Source: Pseudaeromonas aegiceratis (GTDB taxonomy: Bacteria > Pseudomonadota > Gammaproteobacteria > Enterobacterales > Aeromonadaceae). Taken from it: DNA of 64,000 nucleotides. The DNA lies in the NCBI RefSeq assembly GCF_046254905.1, contig NZ_CP158016.1:992001-1056000 (forward strand), read 5' to 3'. The position numbers and the translations under genes are program-made. Below the pieces are notes generated by a model. It searched no databases. It was given only the letters and a program-made list of their open reading frames with translations, and was not told the origin of the DNA. This document shows, one piece after another, positions 32,794 to 41,304 of the stretch; positions within the stretch are counted from its first letter, which is position 1, and the number at the start of each line of letters is the position of its first letter.

Positions 32794-33663
32794 ATGAGTC
32801 ATGTCCTTCACGATTTGCTCGCCCAGTTGGCCTTGGAGCCTATCGAGGCCGGTCATTTTCGCGGCCAGAGCCAGGATCTGGGCTTTGGCGCCGTGTTCGG
32901 TGGTCAGGTGATGGGGCAGGCCCTCTCGGCCGCCCATCAGACGGTGGCGCCGGAGCGCAGTGTTCACTCATTGCATTGTTACTTCCTGCGTCCCGGGGAT
33001 GTGGGGCAGCCCATCCTCTACGAGGTGGAGCATATTCGCGATGGCCAGACGGTCTCCACCCGGCGGGTGGAGGCGATCCAGCATGGCAAGCCCATCTTCT
33101 ATCTCACCGCCTCGTTTCAGGTGGAGGAGCCGGGCCTGGAGCATCAGGATCCCATGCCCCAGGTGGCGGGTCCCGAGGGGCTGACCTCGGAGCTGGAGTG
33201 GATCCATGCCCTGAAGGCGCATATTCCCGATGCACTGCATGACAAGTTTCTGTCCGAGAAGCCCATTGAGATGCGGCCGGTGACCTTCATCAACCCGCTC
33301 AAGGCTGCCCCCTGTGAGGGCAAACGCTATGTCTGGTTCAAGGCCAACGGCCAGATGCCCGATGATCCGGCAATCCATCGCTATCTGCTGGCCTATGCCT
33401 CGGATTTCAACTTTCTGCCGACGGCGTTACAACCCCATGGCCTGAGCTTCTTCACGCCGGGTCTGCAGGTGGCCACCATAGATCACGCCATGTGGTTTCA
33501 TCGCGACTTCCGGCTGGATGACTGGCTGCTGTATGCGGTGGAGTGTCCCACCACCAGCGGTGGGCGAGGTCTGGTGCGTGGCCAGTTCTTTACCCAGGAT
33601 GGGCGCCTGGTGGCCTCGACCATCCAGGAGGGCGTGGTTCGCCAGCGTCCATCGGGCGCTTGA
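32794..33663 (+). CDS. tesB: Acyl-CoA thioesterase II
   Basis: Double hot-dog thioesterase that hydrolyses medium- and long-chain acyl-CoA; 289 aa (E. coli 286). The first hot-dog carries FGGQVMGQALSAAHQTV and SLHCYFLRPGD. The second carries LLAYASDFNFLPTAL (catalytic Asp), LQVATIDHAMWFHRDF and STIQEGVVRQR (Gln of the catalytic network). The ribosome site is weak. Single gene between two terminators. Confidence 0.95.
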   Translation: MSHVLHDLLAQLALEPIEAGHFRGQSQDLGFGAVFGGQVMGQALSAAHQTVAPERSVHSLHCYFLRPGDVGQPILYEVEHIRDGQTVSTRRVEAIQHGKPIFYLTASFQVEEPGLEHQDPMPQVAGPEGLTSELEWIHALKAHIPDALHDKFLSEKPIEMRPVTFINPLKAAPCEGKRYVWFKANGQMPDDPAIHRYLLAYASDFNFLPTALQPHGLSFFTPGLQVATIDHAMWFHRDFRLDDWLLYAVECPTTSGGRGLVRGQFFTQDGRLVASTIQEGVVRQRPSGA

Positions 33664-33680
33664 GCGAACATTAGGCAATA

Positions 33681-33708
33681 AAAAAGCTCGCCAATCGGCG
33701 AGCTTTTT
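33681..33708. terminator. Bidirectional terminator, tesB / crr
   Basis: AAAAAGCTCGCC-AATC-GGCGAGCTTTTT, 12-bp perfect stem with A- and T-runs on both sides, between the convergent tesB and crr genes. Confidence 0.93.
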
Positions 33709-33724
33709 CTATCGCAAGCTGGGC

Positions 33725-34234
33725 TTACTTCTTGATGCGCATGACCGGAGTTTCACCCACGGTGACCGCGCCGCTCAGCTTGGTCAGGACCTTGATGTCA
33801 TCCATGTTGGAGATGACCACCGGGGTCAGGGTGGACTTGGCCTTGGCTTCCAGCACCGCCAGATCGAACTCGATGATGGTGTCGCCCTTCTTCACTTGCT
33901 GACCTTCGGCGGCGATACGGTTGAAACCTTCGCCCTTCAGCTCAACGGTGTCGATACCGAAGTGAACAAACAGCTCGATGCCGGTATCAGACTCGATAGA
34001 GAAGGCATGGTTGGTCTCGAAAATCTTGCCGATGGTGCCGTCACAGGGGGCAACCATCTTATTGCCTGCCGGCTTGATGGCGATGCCATCACCGACGATC
34101 TTCTCGGCAAATACCACATCCGGTACGTCTTCGATGGGGACGATTTCGCCGGACAGAGGTGCGAAGATTTCGATGCCGCCGTTGTCATTGCTGTCGTCGG
34201 ACACCAGTTTTTTCAGTTTGTCGAACAAACCCAT
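33725..34234 (-). CDS. crr: PTS glucose-specific EIIA component
   Basis: Soluble phosphocarrier for glucose-type PTS permeases; also controls adenylate cyclase and inducer exclusion. 169 aa, identical in length to E. coli. H76 (IFETNHAFSI) and phosphorylated H91 (ELFVHFGIDTVELKG) are present, and the N-terminal amphipathic helix MGLFDKLKKLVSDD is kept. Third gene of ptsH-ptsI-crr. No EIIBC gene is nearby. Confidence 0.98.
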   Translation of the reverse strand: MGLFDKLKKLVSDDSNDNGGIEIFAPLSGEIVPIEDVPDVVFAEKIVGDGIAIKPAGNKMVAPCDGTIGKIFETNHAFSIESDTGIELFVHFGIDTVELKGEGFNRIAAEGQQVKKGDTIIEFDLAVLEAKAKSTLTPVVISNMDDIKVLTKLSGAVTVGETPVMRIKK

Positions 34235-34280
34235 GGCTTTTGCTCCTGAGAGTTGTTTTTTAGCTGTTTATCCGAAGATA

Positions 34281-36008
34281 TTAACAGACAGCCTTACGCT
34301 TAACAAAGTTGTCAATCGCGGCTTCTACTTCCGCAATGGTGGCACTGGCCAGCGCCTGTTCGGCCATGGCCTTCACCTCAGCATAGTTGCTGTTGCGGAT
34401 GATCTGCTTCACGCGCGGGATTGACATGGCACTCATGGAGAACTCGTCCAGCCCCATGCCCAGCAGCAGCAGGGTCGCTCTGTCATCGCCAGCCAGCTCG
34501 CCACACATGCCGGTCCACTTGCCTTGGGCGTGGGAGGCATCGATGACTTGCTTGATCAGGTTCAGCACAGACGGTGACAGGGGGTTGTACAGGCCGGAGA
34601 TCAGCTCGTTACCCCGGTCCACTGCCAGCGTGTACTGGGTCAGGTCGTTGGTGCCGATGGAGAAGAAGTCGGCTTCCTTCGCCAGGTGATTGGCGATGAT
34701 GGCGGCGGCCGGCGTTTCGATCATCACGCCCACTTCGATGTTTTCATCGAAGGCATGGCCTTGGGTGCGCAGCTCTTCCTTCAGCTCGGCAATTTCCTGC
34801 TTCAGGGCACGCAGCTCTTCCACTGAGATGATCATGGGGAACATGATGCGCAGCTTGCCGAAGGCAGAGGCGCGCAGTATGGCCCGCAGCTGGGTGTGCA
34901 TGATGTCCTTGCGGTCAAAGAAGATCCGCACGGCACGCCAGCCCAGGAAGGGGTTCATCTCCTTGGGGAACTTCATGTAGGGCAGTTCCTTGTCACCCCC
35001 GATGTCCATGGTACGGACAATGATGGGATGATCCGGCATGGATTCTGCCACTTCCTTATAGGCCTGATACTGCTCTTCTTCGGTGGGCAGGGCATCCCGG
35101 TCCATGAACAGGAATTCGGTACGGTACAGGCCGACACCTTCGGCGCCATTGCGATGGGCGCCATCCATGTCCTTGATGGTACCTATGTTGGAGCAGACCT
35201 CCACCCGATGACCATCCAGCGTCACGGCCGGCAGTTCCCGCAGCTTGGCCAGTTCAGCCTTCTCGTCGAGATACTGTTGCTGGGCAGACTTCAGCTTGGC
35301 CTGCTCTTCCTCGGACGGGTTGATGTACACCTTGTTGTGCAAGGCATCCAGCACCAGGAAGTCACCGGTCTTCACCAGCTCGGTCACATTGTTGGTGCCC
35401 ACGATGGCCGGCAGCTCCAGGGAACGCGCCATGATGGAGGTGTGAGAGGTGCGACCACCGATATCGGTGACGAAACCACGTACAAAGTTGAGGTTGATCT
35501 GGGCGGTTTCGGACGGGGTCAGATCCTTGGCAACCAGGATGACTTCTTCATCTATGGTGCTGAGGTTGACGATGTCCATGCCCAGGGCATTCTTAACCAG
35601 ACGCGTGCCGATATCACGGAAATCGGTGGCCCGCTCGCGCAGATAGGGATCATCCAGCTCGGCCATCATCGCCGCGTACTGCTCGATCACTTGGTGGACG
35701 GCCTTGTCCGTGCTGAACAGCTCATCCCGGATCAGGGAAAGGATATCCCCTTCCAGCTCTTCATCTTCGAGCAGCATGATGTGCCCTTCGAAGATGGCTT
35801 CCTTCTCTTCACCGAAGGTTTTGCCGGCCATCTCTTTGATGGCGTGCAGTTGCTGGGAGGATTTAGTGCGGGCATCGTAGAAACGCGCCACTTCACTGTC
35901 GATTTGATCGGCAGTGATAGGGGTTTGGTTGATAACGATTTCATCTTCTTTGAGAAGAAGTGCCTTCGCAAATGCGATGCCTGGCGATGCCAAGATACCA
36001 GTGATCAT
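34281..36008 (-). CDS. ptsI: PTS enzyme I
   Basis: Transfers phosphate from PEP to HPr; 575 aa, as in E. coli. The phospho-histidine is H189 in DIGGRTSHTSIMARS. PEP-site motifs are EGVGLYRTEFLFM, GWRAVRIFFDR, FFSIGTNDLTQYTLAVDRGN and the cysteine in KWTGMCGELAGD (~502). The ribosome site upstream of the ATG is weak (AGCAGG), 58 bp after ptsH. Confidence 0.98.
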   Translation of the reverse strand: MITGILASPGIAFAKALLLKEDEIVINQTPITADQIDSEVARFYDARTKSSQQLHAIKEMAGKTFGEEKEAIFEGHIMLLEDEELEGDILSLIRDELFSTDKAVHQVIEQYAAMMAELDDPYLRERATDFRDIGTRLVKNALGMDIVNLSTIDEEVILVAKDLTPSETAQINLNFVRGFVTDIGGRTSHTSIMARSLELPAIVGTNNVTELVKTGDFLVLDALHNKVYINPSEEEQAKLKSAQQQYLDEKAELAKLRELPAVTLDGHRVEVCSNIGTIKDMDGAHRNGAEGVGLYRTEFLFMDRDALPTEEEQYQAYKEVAESMPDHPIIVRTMDIGGDKELPYMKFPKEMNPFLGWRAVRIFFDRKDIMHTQLRAILRASAFGKLRIMFPMIISVEELRALKQEIAELKEELRTQGHAFDENIEVGVMIETPAAAIIANHLAKEADFFSIGTNDLTQYTLAVDRGNELISGLYNPLSPSVLNLIKQVIDASHAQGKWTGMCGELAGDDRATLLLLGMGLDEFSMSAMSIPRVKQIIRNSNYAEVKAMAEQALASATIAEVEAAIDNFVKRKAVC

Positions 36009-36066
36009 AGCCGTACCTGCTAGATTGAGAACAACGACAAAGGACGAGATAAGGGAAGAGCTGGAA

Positions 36067-36324
36067 TTATTCCAGCTCAGCCATCAGGGCAACCAGCTTC
36101 TCAACGGCTTTCTGGGCGTCGGGACCGTCAGCCTGGATGGTGACGTTGGTGCCCTTGGTCAGGCCCAGGGTCTGCAGTTTGAACAGGCTCTTGGCGCTAG
36201 CAGACTTGCCGCCGCTGATGACGTTGATGTCACTTTGGAACTCTTTGGCTTCCTTGACGAACTGGGCAGCCGGACGAGTGTGGAGACCGTTTTCAGCAGT
36301 AATGACGACAGATTTCTCAAACAT
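36067..36324 (-). CDS. ptsH: PTS phosphocarrier HPr
   Basis: 85-aa phosphocarrier between enzyme I and the sugar-specific EIIA proteins. H15 lies in ENGLHTRPAA and S46 in ASAKSLFKL. The start at 36324 gives exactly the E. coli length; the open frame upstream is leader. First gene of ptsHI-crr, with a long leader holding two inverted repeats. Confidence 0.98.
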   Translation of the reverse strand: MFEKSVVITAENGLHTRPAAQFVKEAKEFQSDINVISGGKSASAKSLFKLQTLGLTKGTNVTIQADGPDAQKAVEKLVALMAELE

Positions 36325-36352
36325 TTGTTCACCCCAATGTTGATGATGACAA

Positions 36353-36379
36353 TCGTGGTGGATAGTGCCTTCACCACGA
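36353..36379 (-). other. Leader hairpin next to the ptsH ribosome site
   Basis: TCGTGGTG (36353-36360) and CACCACGA (36372-36379) form perfect 8-bp arms with an 11-bp spacer, 29 bp before the ptsH ATG. It could be an RNA hairpin or a dyad operator. Confidence 0.5.
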
Positions 36380-36411
36380 CAGCGTTGCGTTAAAAAGCGA
36401 GTCTGGTGTCT

Positions 36412-36456
36412 GGGTTGATCTGTGCGATTTGTAGAGTAGTAGGTGGTGATCAACCC
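36412..36456. repeat. 9-bp inverted repeat in the ptsH leader
   Basis: GGGTTGATC (36412-36420) and GATCAACCC (36448-36456) are perfect arms separated by 27 bp, between the candidate promoter and ptsH. Purpose unknown. Confidence 0.55.
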
Positions 36457-36470
36457 GCCAGTAGCTCGGG

Positions 36471-36499
36471 ATTATGCCCTGCCAACCCCAGCGGCAAAA
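36471..36499 (-). promoter_or_regulatory. Weak candidate ptsH promoter
   Basis: Minus strand TTTTGC (36494-36499), 17 bp, CATAAT (36471-36476). The -10 matches five of six bases but the -35 is poor, so an activator or another promoter is possible. Confidence 0.35.
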
Positions 36500-36639
36500 G
36501 CACCGCCCCCCCGTTTGCAACAAAAAATAGCCGGTAGTTACTTTTTGATACGCTAGATTCAGCTTGGTTCAGTTTTATGCTCGAACCCCGGTTTGCGACC
36601 GCGATTTTTGCTCGTTTTTTTCTCCTAAGAGACTAGTTC

Positions 36640-36672
36640 AAAAATAAAAAAGAGCGCCGACCAGGGCGCTCT
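36640..36672 (-). terminator. Terminator of cysK
   Basis: Minus strand AGAGCGCC-CTGGTC-GGCGCTCT followed by TTTTTATTTT, 28 bp past the cysK stop. It isolates cysK from the pts operon. Confidence 0.9.
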
Positions 36673-36699
36673 CTTTGCGATGTAATTGCACAGTTCGGC

Positions 36700-37668
36700 T
36701 TACTGCTGATTTTCCTGTTCGGAGAAGATCCCCTGGAACAGGGCGGTGGAGAGATACCGCTCGCCGGAGCTGGGCAGTATCACCACTATGGTCTTGTCGG
36801 CGAACTCAGGTAGCTCTGCGATCTTATTGGCGGCCACCACGGCGGCACCTGAACTGATGCCGGCCAGGATGCCTTCTTCTTCCATCAGGCGGCGGGCCAT
36901 GGCGATGGCATCATCACTGGCCACCTGCTCGACACGATCCAGCAGGCTCAAGTCCAGATTACCAGGGATAAAACCGGCGCCAATCCCTTGGATCTTGTGC
37001 GGACCAGGCTTGATCTCTTCCCCGGCCAGCTTCTGGCTGATCACGGGAGATTCCTTGGGTTCCACCGCCACGCTGGTGATGGCCTTGCCCTGGATCTGCT
37101 TGATGTAGCGGGAGATCCCGGTGATGGTACCGCCGGTACCCACACCGGCCACCACCACATCGACCTCGCCGTCGGTGTCTTCCCAGATTTCCGGGCCCGT
37201 GGTCTTGACGTGGATCTCCGGGTTGGCCGGATTTTCAAACTGTTGCAGCAACAAGTAGCGCTCAGGGTTGGCATCGCGGATCTCTTCTGCCTTGGCCACG
37301 GCGCCCTTCATGCCCAGGGCGGCTTCGGTCAGCACCAGGTTGGCGCCCAGCGCCTTGAGCAGCTTGCGGCGTTCCAGGCTCATGGAGGCCGGCATGGTCA
37401 GGGTGATGGGGTAACCGCGAGAGGCTGCCACGAAGGCCAGCGCGATGCCGGTGTTGCCACTGGTGGGCTCGATGATTTCCTTGCCTGGGCCCAGCAGTCC
37501 CTTCTTCTCGGCGTCCCAAATCATGTTGGCACCGATGCGGCACTTGACGCTGAAACTGGGGTTACGGCTTTCGACCTTGGCCAATACCCGGCCCTTGCTG
37601 ACGCGGTGGAGTTTGACCAGGGGGGTGTGGCCTATGGTCAAGGAGTTGTCTTCGTAGATCTTGCTCAT
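36700..37668 (-). CDS. cysK: Cysteine synthase A
   Basis: O-acetylserine sulfhydrylase, PLP enzyme of cysteine synthesis; 322 aa (E. coli 323). PLP lysine K42 is in NPSFSVKCRIGANMIWDAE; the substrate loop is PTSGNTGIALAFVAA and the phosphate-binding loop GVGTGGTITGISRY; SSGAAVVAA is also present. It keeps its E. coli position next to ptsHI-crr, but here cysZ is separated from it by ldtD-mepK. A -10-like TATGAT lies 48 bp upstream. Confidence 0.98.
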   Translation of the reverse strand: MSKIYEDNSLTIGHTPLVKLHRVSKGRVLAKVESRNPSFSVKCRIGANMIWDAEKKGLLGPGKEIIEPTSGNTGIALAFVAASRGYPITLTMPASMSLERRKLLKALGANLVLTEAALGMKGAVAKAEEIRDANPERYLLLQQFENPANPEIHVKTTGPEIWEDTDGEVDVVVAGVGTGGTITGISRYIKQIQGKAITSVAVEPKESPVISQKLAGEEIKPGPHKIQGIGAGFIPGNLDLSLLDRVEQVASDDAIAMARRLMEEEGILAGISSGAAVVAANKIAELPEFADKTIVVILPSSGERYLSTALFQGIFSEQENQQ

Positions 37669-37995
37669 GACTCGCTGTCCCTTTCATCTCGTCGGTAGAT
37701 AGTGGTTTTAGATTAATCATAAAAACCTCAAGAGGAAGTGACTTTTTGTTATATCAATATGTGATTGGATGCTATGCCGGTTACTGCCGTGCCGGCTTGC
37801 CTTGAAGGCTCAATTGACTCAGCATGTTCCGGCAATCGGCGCAGGCTCAGGCCTTCGCTTTCATTTTGTATTCAATGCCTAACAAGGATTTGTCGGCGCT
37901 GATGCTATCAGCATGGAGAAACGGCGCCGCCGAGGGCACAATAGCGCTAATCCATCCCTGTGACGGGGATGGGCGGCTGAGATGGAGAACTCAAG
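37669..37995. other. cysK / ldtD divergent intergenic region
   Basis: 327 bp between the starts of cysK and ldtD. Next to cysK it is AT-rich, with TATGAT on the minus strand at 37716-37721 as a possible -10 and no matching -35, as is common for CysB-activated promoters. The ldtD-proximal part shows only the GGAGA ribosome site at 37984-37988. Confidence 0.4.
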
Positions 37996-39522
37996 ATGCG
38001 TGTTTGGATGCGGTCCCTGACCTGCTTTGTGCTTCCTGTGATGATGTCGTGCTCAGGCTGGGCTGCGGGGGGCGAGGTGGCCGCTGTGGCGCCGGGCGTC
38101 CAGTCGGCAGTGTCCGCCCGGTTACCTGCGCTGGCGGAGCGCGAGGAACTGGCGCAGCAACTGCTTGAGCTGGCCCTGGCGGATGTGCACCCCAGGTTCA
38201 ACAAGCTGTGGCTGCAGCTGGTGGCGGGACAACACGGACTGGATGCCCAATGGTATGCCAACCTCTATGGCGTGATGGCTCAGTTTCGCCGGCAATGGCA
38301 CGGGATCTCCTGGCAACGCCGTGAGCGGCTGGAGTTGCACGGGCTTGATCTGCAGGTGCAGCCCGCGGATCTGGCCGAGTATCGGGAGGCACAGCAGGCC
38401 GGTCGGTTGACCGGTTTGCTGGCTGGGGTCCGCCCTCAGGTCGCCAACTACCAAACCATCCGTAGCCAACTGTTGCGTCTGCTGGATATGGCGCGGCAAG
38501 GCAGCTGGCCGGTGACCGCCGGTAAGACGCTGCATCCGGATGAAGCGGACACCCTGGTGCCCCAACTCAAGCATCTGCTGGCCCGTACCGGGGATCTGGC
38601 CGCGGCCGATCAGGACATTCTCTATGATGCCGCCACAGTGGCGGCGGTGAAGGCATTCCAGCGGCGCCACGGCCTGGCGGTGGATGGGGTGGTGGGGAAT
38701 CACACCTGGTTCTGGCTCAACGTCAAACCCCAGGAGCGGGCGGTGATCCTGGCGCGCACCCTGCTGCGGCGGGATATGGGGCCATTGGATTACCCCCGTT
38801 ACATCCTGGTCAACCTGCCGGAATACCGTTTGCGTCTGTTGCAGGATGGCCAGCCGCTGATGACCAGTCGGGTCATCGTCGGTCAGGTCAAACGCCAGAC
38901 GCCCATCCTCTCCAGCAAAATTGCCAGCGTGGTGGTGAATCCGGCCTGGCATGTGCCGCGCAGCATCCTCAAGAAGGACATAGTCCCCAAGCTGGCCCGC
39001 GACCCCGCCTATCTGGAGAAGGAGCAGTTTGATGTCATCGATTACGAGGGGGCACAGGTTGCGCCGGAGAGCATCCCCTGGGAACACGCCCTGGCCGCCG
39101 GCTTCCCCTATCAGCTGCGGCAACGGCCAGGGGATCACAATGCCCTGGGGCGTTACAAGTTCTATCTGCCCAATAACGACGACATCTACCTGCACTCCAC
39201 CTCGGCACCGCGACTGTTCAACAAGGATAGCCGGGCCATCAGCTCCGGCTGCGTGCGGGTGGAGCAGGCGGCTGAACTGGCCCACCTGCTGCTGGAGGGT
39301 TCCCATTGGACCGATGAACGGCTGGGCACCCTGTTGGAGGAGTCGACCACCAAGTGGTTACCGCTGAGCAAGCCCGTGCCGGTGTTCACCGTCTACTGGC
39401 GCAGCTGGCTGGACGATGAGGGGCAGCTGCAATTTCGGGATGATATCTATGGCTTCGATGCCGCCGCCCGTATGGGGGATGACAAGGTGATGGCCAGCCT
39501 GTTGGCGATACAGAAGAGCTAG
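37996..39522 (+). CDS. ldtD: L,D-transpeptidase, LdtD (YcbB)-like
   Basis: Periplasmic enzyme forming 3-3 peptidoglycan cross-links; 508 aa with a signal peptide (ending SGWAAG). A peptidoglycan-binding domain lies at ~185-240 (VAAVKAFQRRHGLAVDGVVGNHTW). The YkuD catalytic domain follows, with YLHSTSAPRLFNKDSRAISSGCVRVE holding the catalytic His and Cys. E. coli LdtD is 615 aa, so this is a compact version. GGAGA lies eight bases before the ATG. mepK follows 198 bp later, the same pair as ycbB-ycbK in E. coli. Confidence 0.92.
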   Translation: MRVWMRSLTCFVLPVMMSCSGWAAGGEVAAVAPGVQSAVSARLPALAEREELAQQLLELALADVHPRFNKLWLQLVAGQHGLDAQWYANLYGVMAQFRRQWHGISWQRRERLELHGLDLQVQPADLAEYREAQQAGRLTGLLAGVRPQVANYQTIRSQLLRLLDMARQGSWPVTAGKTLHPDEADTLVPQLKHLLARTGDLAAADQDILYDAATVAAVKAFQRRHGLAVDGVVGNHTWFWLNVKPQERAVILARTLLRRDMGPLDYPRYILVNLPEYRLRLLQDGQPLMTSRVIVGQVKRQTPILSSKIASVVVNPAWHVPRSILKKDIVPKLARDPAYLEKEQFDVIDYEGAQVAPESIPWEHALAAGFPYQLRQRPGDHNALGRYKFYLPNNDDIYLHSTSAPRLFNKDSRAISSGCVRVEQAAELAHLLLEGSHWTDERLGTLLEESTTKWLPLSKPVPVFTVYWRSWLDDEGQLQFRDDIYGFDAAARMGDDKVMASLLAIQKS

Positions 39523-39720
39523 CGTCTCAAGCGGAGCCTGTTGCTTGTGAGTCAGCGCAAAAAAATAACAATTTATGCTGATTTTGGGGGCCAATTGAGA
39601 TTTGTCTGCTAGGAAAGGTTTGACATCCCCCCCCTAACCTGTGATTTTCCCCCCGTTGCCTGCGGGTCATCGGTTGGCGCGATGGCCGGTTTTTGAGGTT
39701 CTGGCAAGGGGCGGAAAGGA

Positions 39721-40266
39721 ATGGAACAGTGTGATATCAGTAGACGGCGCCTGTTGTTGGGCGCCGGTTGCCTGTTGGCAACCAGCCTGCTGCCGGTGAG
39801 TGCCCTGGCCAGTCAGACGGCCCCGGTGCGCAAGTTGCGCCTGTACAATCCCCATACCGGTGAGCGGGTCAGTGCGGCCTATTGGGAAAACGGCCAGTAC
39901 GATCGTGGTACCTTAAAAGAGTTCAACCATCTGATGCGGGATTACCGCGCCAATCAGCTGCACAACATAGATCCCAAGTTGTTCGATCAGCTGTTCGAGC
40001 TACAGCGCAAGCTGGGTGCCGCTCGGGAAATTCACGTGATCTGCGGCTATCGTTCTCCCCATACCAACGCCATGCTGCGCAGCCGTAGCAAGGGCGTGGC
40101 CAAGAAGAGCCTGCACATGACGGGGCAGGCCATCGATCTGGCCATCCCAGGGTTCAACCTGGCGCGGGTTCGGCAGGCGGCCTTGTCCCTGAAGGCCGGT
40201 GGGGTTGGGTATTATCCCCGTTCCGGATTCGTCCACGTGGACACGGGGCAGGTTCGTCACTGGTAA
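39721..40266 (+). CDS. mepK: Murein endopeptidase MepK (YcbK, DUF882)
   Basis: 181-aa M15-type zinc peptidase; in E. coli MepK cleaves 3-3 (and some 3-4) cross-links, the products of LdtD. The N-terminus has a Tat signal, SRRRLLLGAGCLLATSLLP. Catalytic-site segments are VICGYRSPHTNAML, KSLHMTGQAIDLAI (zinc His and Asp) and SGFVHVDTGQVRHW. AAGGA abuts the ATG. With ldtD it forms a maker-and-cutter pair for L,D cross-links. Confidence 0.93.
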   Translation: MEQCDISRRRLLLGAGCLLATSLLPVSALASQTAPVRKLRLYNPHTGERVSAAYWENGQYDRGTLKEFNHLMRDYRANQLHNIDPKLFDQLFELQRKLGAAREIHVICGYRSPHTNAMLRSRSKGVAKKSLHMTGQAIDLAIPGFNLARVRQAALSLKAGGVGYYPRSGFVHVDTGQVRHW

Positions 40267-40280
40267 CTGCCAGCTCGATG

Positions 40281-40307
40281 AAAAAAGGCGCCGTGGGCGC
40301 CTTTTTT
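40281..40307. terminator. Bidirectional terminator, mepK / cysZ
   Basis: AAAAAAGGCGCC-GTG-GGCGCCTTTTTT, 12-bp stem with runs on both strands, between convergent genes. Confidence 0.93.
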
Positions 40308-40321
40308 GTTGGGTTGGGGTC

Positions 40322-41077
40322 TCACCTATCTCCCAGCAGCGTCTCCCTATGTTGCTCCACCCACATGACGGTGGCGCCGCACACGGCGATGGGCATCACC
40401 ACCAGGTTGAGCAGGGGAATGGTGGTAAACAGGGTGACCACGGCACCAAAGCCCAGCGAGCTGACTCGTTGCTGGCCCAGGGCCTGGCGCATGGTACTAA
40501 ACGGGATCTTGTGGTTATCGAAGGGGTAATCGCAATACTGGATGCTCATCATCCAGGCGCCGAACAGGAACCAAAGTACCGGGGCCAGGGTCTGTCCGAG
40601 GACCGGGATGAAAAACAGCACCAAACAGCCCAACGCCTTGGGCAGGTAGTACTTAAATTTCAGCCACTCCCGTTTGAAGATCCGTGGCAAGTCTTTGACC
40701 AGGGCCTTCAGGCTGGTATCCGGCAGGGCCTGGCCAGTGAGGTGCTGCTCCACCCGCTCGGCCAACAGGCCATTGAAGGGGGCGGCAATCCAATTGGCCA
40801 GGGTGCCGAACAGGATGGCCACACACAGCAAGAGCGCCAGTATGGCCAAGGGCCAGAACAACCAGCTCAGCCAGCTCAGCCAGTGGGGCAGCCCATTCTC
40901 CAGCCAGTGATTCAGGTTGCCAATCTGGTAGATGGCGGCCCACAGGGCCAGGGCGAACAGCACCACGTTGGCCAGCAAGGGCAACAATACGAACTGGCGC
41001 AGGCCGGGCTGTGTGATCAATTTTGCGCCGGCCAGGAAATACCCTAGGCCGCTGCGGCGGGACAGACTGTGGATCAT
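40322..41077 (-). CDS. cysZ: Sulfate transporter CysZ
   Basis: Inner-membrane sulfate permease of about 251 aa (E. coli 253). It shows the family opening SGLGYFLAGAKLITQPGLRQFVLLPLLAN, two long hydrophobic segments (~28-55 and 65-95), FNGLLAERVEQHLTG, LKFKYYLPKALGCLVLFFIPVLGQ and the ending GATVMWVEQHRETLLG. ATG 41077 was chosen from homology; the long upstream open frame is promoter DNA. Divergent from zipA, as in E. coli. Confidence 0.95.
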   Translation of the reverse strand: MIHSLSRRSGLGYFLAGAKLITQPGLRQFVLLPLLANVVLFALALWAAIYQIGNLNHWLENGLPHWLSWLSWLFWPLAILALLLCVAILFGTLANWIAAPFNGLLAERVEQHLTGQALPDTSLKALVKDLPRIFKREWLKFKYYLPKALGCLVLFFIPVLGQTLAPVLWFLFGAWMMSIQYCDYPFDNHKIPFSTMRQALGQQRVSSLGFGAVVTLFTTIPLLNLVVMPIAVCGATVMWVEQHRETLLGDR

Positions 41078-41108
41078 CTTGATTTCCAATAGATTGGTTG
41101 TCTGCCAG

Positions 41109-41138
41109 ATATTACAAACAGCCGTGGGTTTTGGTAAA
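41109..41138 (-). promoter_or_regulatory. Candidate cysZ promoter
   Basis: Minus strand TTTACC (41133-41138), 18 bp, TAATAT (41109-41114), 32 bp before the cysZ ATG. Confidence 0.45.
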
Positions 41139-41304
41139 GTCAGCACTGTTTTGTTACATCTGTGCTCCGCTTGGGCTGCCGGCGATGGGCTGGGTTCTGG
41201 CCGTACCAGACAGCCGGAGACGGACGTAGTAAGATGTAGCAACTGACTCCCGTTTCGGGCCCACCTCGAACGCGGACTCCCTTGGATTGGAATGAGACCC
41301 GGCA

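Larger units (their letters stand above)
36325..36639. promoter_or_regulatory. ptsH leader and promoter region
   Basis: 315 bp upstream of ptsH without a gene, more AT-rich than the flanks. It holds two inverted repeats (36353-36379, 36412-36456) and a weak candidate promoter (36471-36499). A clear CRP site of the TGTGA-N6-TCACA type, expected from E. coli, was not found. Confidence 0.5.
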
